The position numbers were made by a program, and so were the translations under genes. From Neisseriaceae bacterium ESL0693 (GTDB taxonomy: Bacteria > Pseudomonadota > Gammaproteobacteria > Burkholderiales > Neisseriaceae), in contig JAQTIE010000013.1 in NCBI GenBank assembly GCA_029433475.1, positions 1 to 64,000 of the forward strand: a stretch of DNA of 64,000 bases, given 5' to 3'. Positions 38,473-48,303 of this stretch are shown here, piece after piece; within the stretch, counting starts at the first letter, position 1; every line of letters starts with the position of its first letter. The notes under the pieces are model-generated. The model was not told the origin of the DNA. It saw nothing but the letters and a program-made list of their open reading frames with translations, and did no database searches.

Positions 38473-39708
38473 TTACTCAGGCAGCAATTCAATCTTACTG
38501 GGATCACGTCCCTGCTGCTTTAATGAAACCACCGAAGTAAACAACATATCACTGGATGAATTCAACACCGTTTCGGCTGAATCCTGAATCTCACTGATGA
38601 CAAAGCCAATCGCCACCACCTGCGCAGCAATACTCGGATCAATACCAAACATACTACAGGCGACCGGGATCAGCAATAAAGACCCACCGGGTACACCTGA
38701 AGCACCCAAAGCACACACCGTGGTCAGAATACTTAACAGAATTGTCTGCAACAATCCCACCTCCAGACCCAGTGTATGCACAGTGGCCATGGTCATGGTG
38801 GTGATGGTAATGGCCGCCCCATTCATACTCATGGTCACCCCTAGCGGAATCGACAATGAATAAATTTCTTCCGGCAATTGCATCCGCTGCGCCAGACGGA
38901 TATTGACCGGAATATTGGCTGCCGAACTGCGGGTAAAAAACGCAGTAATCCCGCTATAGCGTAAGCAGGTAAACACCAGAGGATAAGGATTCTTGCGAAA
39001 ATTGAGGAATACAATAAAAGGATTCACCACCAAAGCAACAAAGATCATCAGACCCAGCAAGACACCGATTAATTCCAGATAATTCTTTAATTTAAGCAGA
39101 CCATCGCTGGTAAAATGTGAAGCCACCAGTCCCAGCACACCATAGGGCGCAATGGCCACTACCAGACGCACCACCCAGATAATGGCATCAGACCAGTTTT
39201 TAATCATCTCTTTAGTACTGTCACTGCTGTGACGTAAAGCCACACCTAAAGCCGTGGCCCAGGCCAGAATACTCAGAAAATTACCCGTTACCAGCGCATC
39301 AACCGGATTATCCACAAATTTCAAGACAATATTATGTAGAATCTCAGCCATACCTTCTGGCGCCTGCTGACCACTTGGCGGTATATTCATCACCAGATGC
39401 AAGGGATAGAAATAACTGACGGTAGAAGCCAGAAATGCCGAAAACAACACTGAAAAAACATATAACCACGCCACCGATTTGATACTGGAAGCATCATCAA
39501 ATTTATTATTGACAATGGAGGAGATAACCAGGGCAAATACCAGTATCGGTGCCGCACCACGCAACGCCTGAATAAATATCTGCCCCATAAACGCCAGCTT
39601 AACCCCCAGCTGCGGCCAGAATGCTGCAATCAGAGCACCCACAACCACACAGATCAGCATACGTGCAATCAGATTACTCTGAAACAAAACCCACATTATT
39701 TTTTTCAT
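38473..39708 (-). CDS. sstT: Serine/threonine:sodium symporter SstT
   Basis: The 411-residue transporter of the dicarboxylate/amino acid:cation symporter family has the SstT-style ILVFALVISSIVN start region. GVTMSMNGAAITITTMTMATV (hairpin and TM7) and GASGVPGGSLLLIP lie in the C-terminal half. It imports serine and threonine with sodium. Length matches E. coli SstT closely. Confidence 0.92.
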   Translation of the reverse strand: MKKIMWVLFQSNLIARMLICVVVGALIAAFWPQLGVKLAFMGQIFIQALRGAAPILVFALVISSIVNNKFDDASSIKSVAWLYVFSVLFSAFLASTVSYFYPLHLVMNIPPSGQQAPEGMAEILHNIVLKFVDNPVDALVTGNFLSILAWATALGVALRHSSDSTKEMIKNWSDAIIWVVRLVVAIAPYGVLGLVASHFTSDGLLKLKNYLELIGVLLGLMIFVALVVNPFIVFLNFRKNPYPLVFTCLRYSGITAFFTRSSAANIPVNIRLAQRMQLPEEIYSLSIPLGVTMSMNGAAITITTMTMATVHTLGLEVGLLQTILLSILTTVCALGASGVPGGSLLLIPVACSMFGIDPSIAAQVVAIGFVISEIQDSAETVLNSSSDMLFTSVVSLKQQGRDPSKIELLPE

Positions 39709-40058
39709 ACTTATTCAACTTTAATCTCTATAATTAATCGGTTAATGTTGATCACACCAATCACGACCCAATCCGGCCTGCTGTTTTAATCGTGATCGCA
39801 GTTTAAAAATTACATCATTGTGAATAGACAAATATCCACATCAATTGATCAGTGTAATTTATAAACCTGACTTAAGCCACCTTATCAGTAGACAAACCCA
39901 ATGACACTGACTCTTCTTATCTATTATGCTAATAAAATAAATGACAATTGCACCATATCACATACCACAACCGTCAACTTATAATTATCCTAACCACCAC
40001 ATTATATAATGTTATACTTTCTGGCCTCACCATTTTGTGCAGCCGACCTGATATCAAC
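39709..40058. other. Divergent intergenic region
   Basis: This 350-base AT-rich spacer lies between sstT (minus) and a glycosyltransferase (plus) and must hold promoters for both; I see no strong consensus pair or RNA. Confidence 0.4.
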
Positions 40059-40802
40059 ATGAGTACACAACAAAATTACATCTTATGTATGAAATGGGGG
40101 CAGAAATACGGCCCCGAATATGTTAACCGACTCTATCATATGGTTCAACGTCATCTGACGCTGCCTTTTACCATGGTTTGCCTGACGGATGACCCTTCCG
40201 GTCTTGATGCACATATCGTCTGCCATCCCTTACCTGAGCTGTCTTTGCCTGATCACCTGCCCGAACGCGGCTGGAATAAACTGACCACTTTCAATGCTGA
40301 TCTGTATGGTTTGCATGGTACCGCTCTGTTTCTGGACATTGATATTGTTATCATTGATAATATTGATTGTTTTTTCGCCCAGCCAGCACAACGATCTGAC
40401 GAAGTGTGGATTATCCGCGATTGGAAAAAACCTTGGCGTATGGTGGGTAACAGCTCCGTTTATCGTTTTGAAATCGGTGCTATTCCCGAAATGATGACGT
40501 ATTTCCGTGCCCATTTTGAACAGATCCGGCACCAGTTCCGACATGAGCAGGCTTTTTTGTCCTGGTATATCCGCCAATATCACCAACTCAGTTACTGGCC
40601 TGACGGCTGGTGCTTAAGCTACAAATACGATGTGTTAAAAAAACTGCCATTTGCCTTATGGCAGCCACCTACCCATCCGGAATATGGTAAAATCATTATT
40701 TTCCATGGTGAAGTCAATCCTCCTGATGCCATTAAAGGCGGTGGGGGCAAATGGTATCGTAAGATACTACCCGCACCTTGGTTAAAAGATTACTGGCAAT
40801 AA
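40059..40802 (+). CDS. Glycosyltransferase-like protein
   Basis: From the ATG at 40059 (MSTQQNYILCMKWG) the protein has 247 residues. A nucleotide-sugar-binding layout is suggested by FLDIDIVIIDN (DxD at 93-95), preceded by a WNKLTTFNADLYG motif typical of GT-A enzymes of surface-glycan loci. The C-terminus ends in a basic, aromatic stretch. It is followed after 37 bases by a sialyltransferase-like gene on the same strand, and the two are probably one operon. The sugar is not predictable. Confidence 0.7.
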   Translation: MSTQQNYILCMKWGQKYGPEYVNRLYHMVQRHLTLPFTMVCLTDDPSGLDAHIVCHPLPELSLPDHLPERGWNKLTTFNADLYGLHGTALFLDIDIVIIDNIDCFFAQPAQRSDEVWIIRDWKKPWRMVGNSSVYRFEIGAIPEMMTYFRAHFEQIRHQFRHEQAFLSWYIRQYHQLSYWPDGWCLSYKYDVLKKLPFALWQPPTHPEYGKIIIFHGEVNPPDAIKGGGGKWYRKILPAPWLKDYWQ

Positions 40803-40839
40803 CCATAAATTCATTATTTTACCCTTACAGCACAAGAGC

Positions 40840-41415
40840 ATGAAACCTGTTCAACCCCACAGCAAATTTTTTATTATCGGCAATGCGAATGAACAACATC
40901 GCATCGATCACTTAATTAGCGAAGATGATATTGTGATTCGGTTTAATGCCCCTAATCCCAGTTGTGATTTAAAGGCTGATTGGGCATTCATTGCCAATGG
41001 TTATGTACAAATCAGACATTTATGCATTACTTCCCATGACTTATTTAAACCGGATATGCGCATCTTTTTTCGTTATACTGTGGACGATATCTGGCATCAG
41101 CATTATCAGCGTGTCCCACTACATAAACGAATTAAATATCAATGGCGTTTTCCCAAATGGATAAAACGTTTTAAACTAGATCAATACACCATTGACACTG
41201 TTCCCAGCGAAATTTTTCAGCACAGCATAGACCTCTTAAAATTTCCTCAGCCCAGCACCGGTTTATTGGCTATTAATTATGTATTAAAAAAATATAATGG
41301 CCATGCCATTTATGTGCATAACTTTACCAATCAAGGCTGGGAAGGACATCATTGGGATAGAGAAAAACAAGTAATGGCTGAATTTATCAGACAAAATAAA
41401 ATTCGTCCTGTTTAA
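40840..41415 (+). CDS. Small GT29/sialyltransferase-like protein
   Basis: The 191-residue protein opens with FFIIGNAN and then IVIRFNAP, resembling the sialyl-motif L (glycine loop, then ViRFN). PSTGLLAINYVL at 138-149 resembles motif S. HHWDREKQ near 170 would provide a catalytic His. Resemblance is by motif order only; whole-length similarity cannot be checked here. Related short proteins occur in surface-polysaccharide loci of Pasteurellaceae and Neisseriaceae. If real, it could cap a glycan with an acidic sugar. Confidence 0.55.
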   Translation: MKPVQPHSKFFIIGNANEQHRIDHLISEDDIVIRFNAPNPSCDLKADWAFIANGYVQIRHLCITSHDLFKPDMRIFFRYTVDDIWHQHYQRVPLHKRIKYQWRFPKWIKRFKLDQYTIDTVPSEIFQHSIDLLKFPQPSTGLLAINYVLKKYNGHAIYVHNFTNQGWEGHHWDREKQVMAEFIRQNKIRPV

Positions 41416-41458
41416 TGGGTAACCGCTGATCAGATTCTGATCAATCAATGACAAGAAT

Positions 41459-42427
41459 TTAAGCTGTCAATTTTTGCAAAAATAATTTTATTGCTTTACC
41501 AAACATAGCCTGTCGACATAATAAAGCCATAATCTGCCATTCAGACTGATGTTTATGTGTATATAGGTCTTTTAAACGCGCCATTAAAACTGCTTTCTCT
41601 TGAAGCGAAAGTGATGTTTTAGTGGTTCGTTTTATCATTCGAAAATAATAAATACAGACTTTATACAATAAATAAGCATGACTTTTGCCATCTCTTGCCA
41701 CCCGGAACGCATAATCAGCTTGTTCTGTATAAGCTTGCAGGCCATATATTTGTTGTATATCCATTTTTTGTGCAATTGAGTCAGGGCGAATACGATAATG
41801 CAATAACGTTTTAGTCAGATAATAATAGTTTTTACATTGATTCAATAAAATAGGCGTATAGGCAATATCTTCATAAGCAGGAATATCAAACGCCACAATA
41901 TGAGCAATAACACATCGACGAAAAACCTTATTCCAAAAATAATGTTTTCCATCCAATACAGCCATCTGGTATAACCGACCTGTATTTACAGCCAGCGAAT
42001 TTGTCGGGGCAATATTCAGATGTTCCCGCTGTTTTATCTGGCCGGAACCATCATAGAATACATCATAGTCAAACAAAACCACATCCGGTTCACTCTGCTT
42101 TAGTACCGACATAATCTGGGAGAGTGCAGTTGGCTCTATACGATCATCTGAATCAATATACCAGACATATTCTGCCTGACTGGCCGCCAGCAACTGTGCC
42201 CTGGCACGTGTTAATCCGATATTTCGTGCACCCCGCAACAAACGCAATGCATGCTGTGGCCACTGCTGCCGGGCTTTCTCAATGATGGTAACTGACTCAT
42301 CAGGTGAAGCATCGTCATAGAAAATCACTTCTACCTCAGAGGTTAATTGTGGCAACAACACGTCCAACAATGCAGGCAGATAAAAAGCAACCCGATAAAC
42401 CGGAATGAGAATACTTAAGTGCATCAT
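41459..42427 (-). CDS. Family 2 glycosyltransferase
   Basis: The 322-residue GT-A enzyme begins HLSILIPVYR, has YDDASPDES near 37 and the metal-binding YIDSDDRIEP at 90-99. The C-terminal part is helical and basic, likely membrane-associated. It is typical of lipooligosaccharide or capsule sugar transferases. It lies convergent with the preceding plus-strand pair and continues the minus-strand glycan cluster. Confidence 0.88.
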   Translation of the reverse strand: MMHLSILIPVYRVAFYLPALLDVLLPQLTSEVEVIFYDDASPDESVTIIEKARQQWPQHALRLLRGARNIGLTRARAQLLAASQAEYVWYIDSDDRIEPTALSQIMSVLKQSEPDVVLFDYDVFYDGSGQIKQREHLNIAPTNSLAVNTGRLYQMAVLDGKHYFWNKVFRRCVIAHIVAFDIPAYEDIAYTPILLNQCKNYYYLTKTLLHYRIRPDSIAQKMDIQQIYGLQAYTEQADYAFRVARDGKSHAYLLYKVCIYYFRMIKRTTKTSLSLQEKAVLMARLKDLYTHKHQSEWQIMALLCRQAMFGKAIKLFLQKLTA

Positions 42428-42458
42428 GATAAGCCCAATAGCCAGAAAATTGAGTAAT

Positions 42459-43289
42459 TTACTCTAAAAAATCCACTGTTCGCACGGATACATGCAGACG
42501 TGTTGCGCGCCCCAGAACCGAACATTGACGCCATCCCATACGACACTGAGCGGCAACACGTCTGTATTTAAAACGCCAGTAATCCAGACGACTATTGGCG
42601 GGTGGTTTAGATTGATTGGCTGACGTAATGGTTGAAGGAAAGGGATTCACTTGGTGGAGCTGATAAGCAGCACACTGGTCTGTCTGAATCGCCGCTGCCG
42701 GGCATACCTGCCAGGCAGATAAATCATATGCACTACTTAAAAATGCATCGGCCAAAGCAGGCGCCTGGCGTCTGGTTCGAGCCAGTAATTTATGCGCTCC
42801 GGAAGGAAATAACACATAGGCTGCCGAACCATTACGATCCTGATACAATCGACGCATCGCATAATCTGAAGTCAGTATGACCTCTTTATTATCCAATAGC
42901 TTACGCCTTTGTCTGGTTTCCAAATTGACATAATCAATATGGTTTTTTAATATCAGACTATCTAAAATAGCAGGAAGCTGATGTGAAAGTAATGCATCAT
43001 CTTCCAGAATTAACATAGGCTGGTTATATTGCAGAATCATCTGCCATGCTTTCTTATGGCTGAGGAAACAGGCAACTTCCGCCTTACGCATTTTACGTTC
43101 CCAGCCATTAGACCACTTCTCATAATCCCGATCAGTGATATCAATCGTACGCATGGCCGGTAGTCTTTGCATCGTAATCTTCAATTCAGCCAATTGATGC
43201 TGCTGAAACTGTAGCCTTTCAGGCGATTGATCTAAATTAATCACCAGTGCTGAAATTTTCGCTGTAGTGTATGCCATAATCAGATTCAT
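42459..43289 (-). CDS. Family 25 glycosyltransferase (LOS-type)
   Basis: The 276-residue protein shows ALVINLDQSPERLQFQQHQL at 14-33 and the LILEDDAL motif (Glu 96, Asp 97-98), the signature of GT25 lipooligosaccharide galactosyl/glucosyltransferases such as the Lgt proteins. VACFLSHKKAW is also characteristic. Its ATG follows directly the stop of the preceding gene (TGAATG), so translation is coupled. Confidence 0.88.
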   Translation of the reverse strand: MNLIMAYTTAKISALVINLDQSPERLQFQQHQLAELKITMQRLPAMRTIDITDRDYEKWSNGWERKMRKAEVACFLSHKKAWQMILQYNQPMLILEDDALLSHQLPAILDSLILKNHIDYVNLETRQRRKLLDNKEVILTSDYAMRRLYQDRNGSAAYVLFPSGAHKLLARTRRQAPALADAFLSSAYDLSAWQVCPAAAIQTDQCAAYQLHQVNPFPSTITSANQSKPPANSRLDYWRFKYRRVAAQCRMGWRQCSVLGRATRLHVSVRTVDFLE

Positions 43290-44078
43290 TCAAATAGGCG
43301 GCGCATCAGCAAATAATACTTTTTCAATCTCCTGCACACGATCAAGCCGGCGCTGTACCTTACTTTTACGTACAGAAAACCATTTATCCCGCCAGCAGTC
43401 CTTATCAATAACCATGCGACCAGCCTGAAGTTGCTCAATATATACCGGCTGCTTAGCGGCTTTTAAATTATTTTCCCGATCAAAAACCCAGCAAAATCCA
43501 ACCGGCAGCCGGGCAATTCGATAATGGGGCTGAGATGATTGCTGGTCTTCCTCCAGGATATCCTGCAACACTTTCTGATCCCACACATCTGGCCGCGCCA
43601 AACATTGCTGATGCCATTGCGCCAATAATTCATGTACTGCCGGCGTATCCTGAAAAAATAAGGTCGCAGAAATTAAATGACCATCACCCAAATCATAATG
43701 AGCGGCAATATCACAATCTAATTGTGCCAGATACGCCAGTGGTGAACGATGAAAAACCGCATCTACATCAACATATAACATTGGCCCTTTGACTAATCGA
43801 CGTTCATGCAGTAAATAATCAGACTTAAAAGAAGTATTCCGTACCCAATCACCTTGGCTTTGAACCACAGTAGTTTTAACTTTTATTCCTAAACGTAATG
43901 CAGAGGCACACATACGCTTGGCTTCATTCCGGTACAACTCATCATCTGTATGATAGGCCACAACGGTCATGGGCAAATCCGGCTCTGCTCGCTGGTCAGC
44001 CTCAATCACCTCAGGAAAAGGCACAATCACCTGAAGATTTCTAGCACGCCAAGCATGCCTGCGTCTTAATTTAAACAT
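43290..44078 (-). CDS. Nucleotide-diphospho-sugar transferase-like protein (duplicate A)
   Basis: The 262-residue protein has a DxD motif in LYVDVDAVFH (Asp 104, 106) and GDGHLISATLFFQDT, as in putative DUF/GT families annotated nucleotide-diphospho-sugar transferases. It is a clear tandem paralogue of the next gene upstream (44192-44983). The Arg/Lys-rich tail (SKVQRRLDRVQEIEKVLF) is shared. The sugar is unknown. The stop touches the GT25 start. Confidence 0.75.
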   Translation of the reverse strand: MFKLRRRHAWRARNLQVIVPFPEVIEADQRAEPDLPMTVVAYHTDDELYRNEAKRMCASALRLGIKVKTTVVQSQGDWVRNTSFKSDYLLHERRLVKGPMLYVDVDAVFHRSPLAYLAQLDCDIAAHYDLGDGHLISATLFFQDTPAVHELLAQWHQQCLARPDVWDQKVLQDILEEDQQSSQPHYRIARLPVGFCWVFDRENNLKAAKQPVYIEQLQAGRMVIDKDCWRDKWFSVRKSKVQRRLDRVQEIEKVLFADAPPI

Positions 44079-44191
44079 TATTACTTTCTCATTAAATCCG
44101 CAAAATATTTCAATATCCGTAAATGTAACACAACTTTGAACATATCAGATGACAAAACCGTGATTGCGCCTCACCAATAAAATTAAAATAA

Positions 44192-44983
44192 TTAAAATAA
44201 TACTTCCTCAATTTCTCTGATACGATCAATGCGACGCTGCACTTTATTTTTATTTTTCTTCTTGTGAAATAACCCGGATACAAACCACGAATTCTTTCCC
44301 TTTGGTGCATGATATTCACGAGATACTTGCAATTGTTCGATATAAACCGCTTCACTTTGAGCAGTTACATTTGTATTCCGGTCAAAGACCCAGCAAAATT
44401 CTACTGGTAAGCGATGTAAGCGATAACGTGGATGTAAAAGTTGCTGATCTTCAGTCAGGATGTCTTCCAATACTTTCTGATCCCATACATCTGGTCTGGC
44501 TTGACATTGCTGATTCCATCTTGCCAATAGTTCACGCGCAGCAGCTGTATCCTGAAAAAACAAGGTTGAGGAAATCAAATGACCATCACCTAAATCATAA
44601 TGTACAGCTATATCATAATCTAATTGCGTCAGATAAGATAAAGGAGAGCGATGAAAAACCGCATCCACATCAACATATAGGATTGGTCCTCGAATTAACT
44701 CACGTTCCCGTTGCAAATAGGCAGATTTAAAAGACGTATTTTTTACCCAGTCATGCTGATTCCGCACTACGGTTGTTTTAACGGTTATTCCTATTCGTAA
44801 TGCTGATGCGCATAGTCGTTTAGCTTCATGCCGATATAATTCATCATTTGTATGAAAAGCCACCACAGTAATGGGAGACTGAACATAAGCTTGTATTTCC
44901 GTTGCTATTATTTTAGGAAAAGCAGCAACAACATTATCATCAATATCTCTCCATGCATTTTTATTTTTTTTATTAAACTTCAT
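44192..44983 (-). CDS. Nucleotide-diphospho-sugar transferase-like protein (duplicate B)
   Basis: This 263-residue paralogue of the gene at 43290-44078 keeps VDVDAVFHRSPL, HYDLGDGHLIS, WDQKVLEDIL and the basic tail, while the two ends diverge. It is more AT-rich than its partner. A 113-base spacer separates the two. Such duplicates often specialise to adjacent positions of the same glycan. Confidence 0.75.
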   Translation of the reverse strand: MKFNKKNKNAWRDIDDNVVAAFPKIIATEIQAYVQSPITVVAFHTNDELYRHEAKRLCASALRIGITVKTTVVRNQHDWVKNTSFKSAYLQRERELIRGPILYVDVDAVFHRSPLSYLTQLDYDIAVHYDLGDGHLISSTLFFQDTAAARELLARWNQQCQARPDVWDQKVLEDILTEDQQLLHPRYRLHRLPVEFCWVFDRNTNVTAQSEAVYIEQLQVSREYHAPKGKNSWFVSGLFHKKKNKNKVQRRIDRIREIEEVLF

Positions 44984-45030
44984 AAGTTACAATCTATTCC
45001 CTTTAAATTTTAATATAAATACATTGATTT

Positions 45031-45876
45031 TTAAAAAAATCGAGCCCAGCCATATAACCGGATAACATCCAGTCTTCTTTGCCAGCGTCTGCTCTTAATT
45101 AAAAATCTTTTAACCCGCTGCCATGAAGACAGTTTCAACCTGCTTCTATTCTGAATATCCGAATCAGCAATTTGTAACGCCATAGCTTCACTTAATACCG
45201 CCTGTTTTAATAAACCGCCACTATGATGCCATACCTTATCAATTGGATAGAATATTGTCTCAGTACTATCAAGAAAACTCTTGGCCGCTTTTAAAGATAC
45301 AATATAACAACAAGCCAATGCCGGAGCAGGATCGCATTCACAGATAAATAAGTCATCATCCAGTGCATGTATATTAAAAATACGCCATGGTACGATACTT
45401 TTGTTTTCAATTTTATGCCATGATCGTCGCGATTGCCAGAAATAGGGTCTTATCCATTGCTGTTGCCGGGTACAAGTTTTAATGTCTTCTACCCTGAGCT
45501 CATAAGGTTCTTTAAGAGCCAAATTTAAAAAATCAAATTTCTGGTAATATTCGGGTTGAGATAAAACAGATTTCAATCTGGGATCAATATCAATATCATC
45601 TTCCAAGATCAAAGCATAAGGAATCTGCTCATCCACGATTCGTTGCCATACACTCCGGTGTGATAACGCACAACCCATTTCACCTCGAACAACTTGTCTT
45701 TTACACTGAAGAAGAAATTTATTTTGATTGAATATTTGTATTTGTTCAGCCGAGCAAAATTGACCATCTATTGCAGATATCCGTTCAAAACCGATATCCA
45801 GTTTATCTAATTGCTGCTTTACAAACTCGAAACGATCGATTCTTCGATCAAGATTGATCAAAAAGGTTTTTAACAT
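45031..45876 (-). CDS. Family 25 glycosyltransferase
   Basis: The 281-residue protein begins FLINLDRRIDRFEFVKQQL and carries LILEDDIDIDP (Glu 92, Asp 93-94) and GEMGCALSHRSVW, the GT25 hallmarks. It adds a second GT25 to the island. The C-terminus is basic and aromatic, probably peripheral to the membrane. It is the first gene of a minus-strand series running to 41459. Confidence 0.88.
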   Translation of the reverse strand: MLKTFLINLDRRIDRFEFVKQQLDKLDIGFERISAIDGQFCSAEQIQIFNQNKFLLQCKRQVVRGEMGCALSHRSVWQRIVDEQIPYALILEDDIDIDPRLKSVLSQPEYYQKFDFLNLALKEPYELRVEDIKTCTRQQQWIRPYFWQSRRSWHKIENKSIVPWRIFNIHALDDDLFICECDPAPALACCYIVSLKAAKSFLDSTETIFYPIDKVWHHSGGLLKQAVLSEAMALQIADSDIQNRSRLKLSSWQRVKRFLIKSRRWQRRLDVIRLYGWARFF

Positions 45877-46341
45877 TGGTTCCCTATAGTCAGTCTATAA
45901 CTGATCAATTATTCTATCCATACAAACAATATTACAGTCTATATAATATGAAATGGAGCTCCAATTAAATTGATGTGATCCAAATATATCAATAAAGTAC
46001 ATTTCAATGAATTAATGGAAATATATAATATATTGGGTCATATATGCATAAATAATACTCATTTATGTTTCTATTCTACTATAATCCAATCAAATATTCC
46101 AAATACCTGATAGATTAACAAAAGTATAAACCAAAACTACTGGAAACCTGAATCTTTAAGTAATATAAATACAACAAACAGAAAATTCATATTTCATTAA
46201 TTAAAATCTACTATCTGTTTAATTCATTTAGCTGCTTTAAATATACTGCAATAGCTGATTACTATCCATCTTGACCTTTATACCATAACACCATACAGTA
46301 GCCGTAATTATTATAAACTTCACTATTTTTATATTCACACC
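45877..46341. other. AT-rich divergent spacer
   Basis: These 465 very AT-rich bases separate the minus-strand glycosyltransferases from rfbB. No gene was recognised. The low GC may mark an imported boundary and must hold two promoters, none near consensus. Confidence 0.4.
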
Positions 46342-47349
46342 ATGAATATCCTGGTCACCGGCGGCGCCGGTTTTATCGGTTCTGCCGTCATCAGATTTCT
46401 GATTGGGCACACAGAACATCAAATACTGAATGTTGACAAATTAACCTATGCGGCCAATCTAACCGCACTGCAAACAGTAACGCATCATGCCCGTTATCAT
46501 TTTTCCCGGACAGACATCACCAACCGTGCAGCATTAGATTCACTTTTTGAGACTTTTAAACCGGATGCAGTGATCCATCTGGCGGCAGAATCACATGTTG
46601 ACCGCTCATTAATTCACACTGAAGTTTTCATGTACACCAATATTCTGGGTACCTATCAACTGCTGGAAGCCAGTAAAAATTATTGGCAAAGTCTACCCAG
46701 AATAAAGCAAGAATCATTTCGGTTTTTACACGTCTCCACCGATGAGGTTTATGGTGATTGTGGCACTTCAGAACACTTATTTCATGAATCCTCGCCCTAT
46801 GTACCCAGTTCTCCCTATTCTGCCAGTAAAGCCAGCTCAGACCATCTGGTTCATGCATGGCAGCGCAGTTACGGTTTACCGACACTCATGACCCATTGCA
46901 GTAACAATTACGGCCCTTATCAGTTTCCAGAAAAATTAATTCCGCTCATGATTCAGAATGCACTGGCAGGCAAACCCTTACCGATTTATGGTAATGGCCA
47001 GCAGATCCGTGACTGGCTATTTGTTGACGACCACGCCCAGGCACTTTACACCGTGCTCACCCAATCTGCTATAGGGGAAAACTATAACATCAGTGGTGAT
47101 CAATCAAGAAGTAATCTGGAAGTGGTTCAGGCTATTTGTGGCTTATTAGAACAACTGGCGCCCACCAAGCCTACTCATATTCGTCAATATACTGACTTGA
47201 TTACCCATGTTACTGATCGCCCTGGTCATGATTTCCGTTATGCCATCGATGCCGGTAAAATACAAAGGCAATTGGGCTGGCGGCCACAAGAGGATTTTGA
47301 ATCGGGGTTATTAAAAACCGTGCAATGGTATTTAACCCATCAGACATAA
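46342..47349 (+). CDS. rfbB: dTDP-glucose 4,6-dehydratase
   Basis: The 335-residue SDR enzyme has the NAD-binding GGAGFIG (7-13), the catalytic Thr-Asp-Glu (VSTDEVYGD, 133-135) and YxxxK (Tyr 159, Lys 163). It makes dTDP-4-keto-6-deoxyglucose, the precursor of dTDP-rhamnose and related sugars. rfbA and rfbD are not next to it. It is followed after 318 bases by rfbC. Confidence 0.95.
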   Translation: MNILVTGGAGFIGSAVIRFLIGHTEHQILNVDKLTYAANLTALQTVTHHARYHFSRTDITNRAALDSLFETFKPDAVIHLAAESHVDRSLIHTEVFMYTNILGTYQLLEASKNYWQSLPRIKQESFRFLHVSTDEVYGDCGTSEHLFHESSPYVPSSPYSASKASSDHLVHAWQRSYGLPTLMTHCSNNYGPYQFPEKLIPLMIQNALAGKPLPIYGNGQQIRDWLFVDDHAQALYTVLTQSAIGENYNISGDQSRSNLEVVQAICGLLEQLAPTKPTHIRQYTDLITHVTDRPGHDFRYAIDAGKIQRQLGWRPQEDFESGLLKTVQWYLTHQT

Positions 47350-47667
47350 TATAAAACATCAACAGAGAAAACTAATTTTTCAATTACCCTATAATTTATG
47401 GGCTGGCAAACAGTATAATCAGTATGGCTATCTTTAATAGAATATATTGTCCATAGTCTGCTTTTATAGGCCATACCCGGTTAATTATTCTTTTGTATAA
47501 CCTTGAAAATATTTTTACAATTCAAATAACTTTAACATCCTCTATCGATAAAATCATATTACAAATACCTATATTTTCTCCATAGACCCCTATAATCTAA
47601 ACTTGGCCATAGCAAGATATATTGTCTGATTAATTAGCTTTAACCCATAACCTGAGATTTACTGTGA
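47350..47667. other. Spacer between rfbB and rfbC
   Basis: These 318 AT-rich bases contain no recognisable remnant of rfbA or rfbD and no gene. Such a long gap suggests the two genes are transcribed separately or lost genes that once lay between them. Confidence 0.45.
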
Positions 47668-48249
47668 ATGAATATTATCGATACAAAATTTAAAGGATTA
47701 CTGATTTGTATTCCCGATATCTTTACGGATCACCGAGGCTGGTTTATGGAAAGCTTTAATCAGCATGTCTTTAACGAGGAACTGCAAAAGCGCGGCTTTG
47801 AAGCCCCTGTTTTTGTACAGGACAACCACTCTCTATCACACAAAGGTGTACTCCGAGGGCTGCATTATCAAATACCGCCCCATGCACAAGGTAAACTGGT
47901 ACGGGTCATACAAGGCAAAGTTTGGGATGTGGTAGTAGATATCCGGCCAGATTCAGATACATTTGGGCAGTGGTTCGGAATTGAACTGAGTGCTGATAAC
48001 CATAAACAGCTCTGGATTCCGCCAGGCTTTGCTCATGGCTTTCTTTCACTGGAAAACCACACCCAGCTTTTATATAAGACCACTGCTCATTATCATCCTG
48101 AGCATGAGAAAGTAATATTCTGGAATGATCCCATACTCAAGATTCACTGGCCACTTGAAACCATAAATTCGATTTTGCAGACACAGAAGGATCAATCTGC
48201 GACTACCTTTAATCAATTGATGGATACTGGTCACTATAATAAAAAATAA
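47668..48249 (+). CDS. rfbC: dTDP-4-dehydrorhamnose 3,5-epimerase
   Basis: The 193-residue cupin enzyme has DHRGWFMESF near the start, VLRGLHYQ with the catalytic His 66, and WIPPGFAHGFLSLE. It epimerises dTDP-4-keto-6-deoxyglucose toward L-rhamnose. The usual partner reductase (rfbD) is absent from the window. Confidence 0.94.
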   Translation: MNIIDTKFKGLLICIPDIFTDHRGWFMESFNQHVFNEELQKRGFEAPVFVQDNHSLSHKGVLRGLHYQIPPHAQGKLVRVIQGKVWDVVVDIRPDSDTFGQWFGIELSADNHKQLWIPPGFAHGFLSLENHTQLLYKTTAHYHPEHEKVIFWNDPILKIHWPLETINSILQTQKDQSATTFNQLMDTGHYNKK

Positions 48250-48303
48250 AACTTAATTTTTATTATAAAAATAATACCAGTAGAATATATATAAATAGAA
48301 TAT

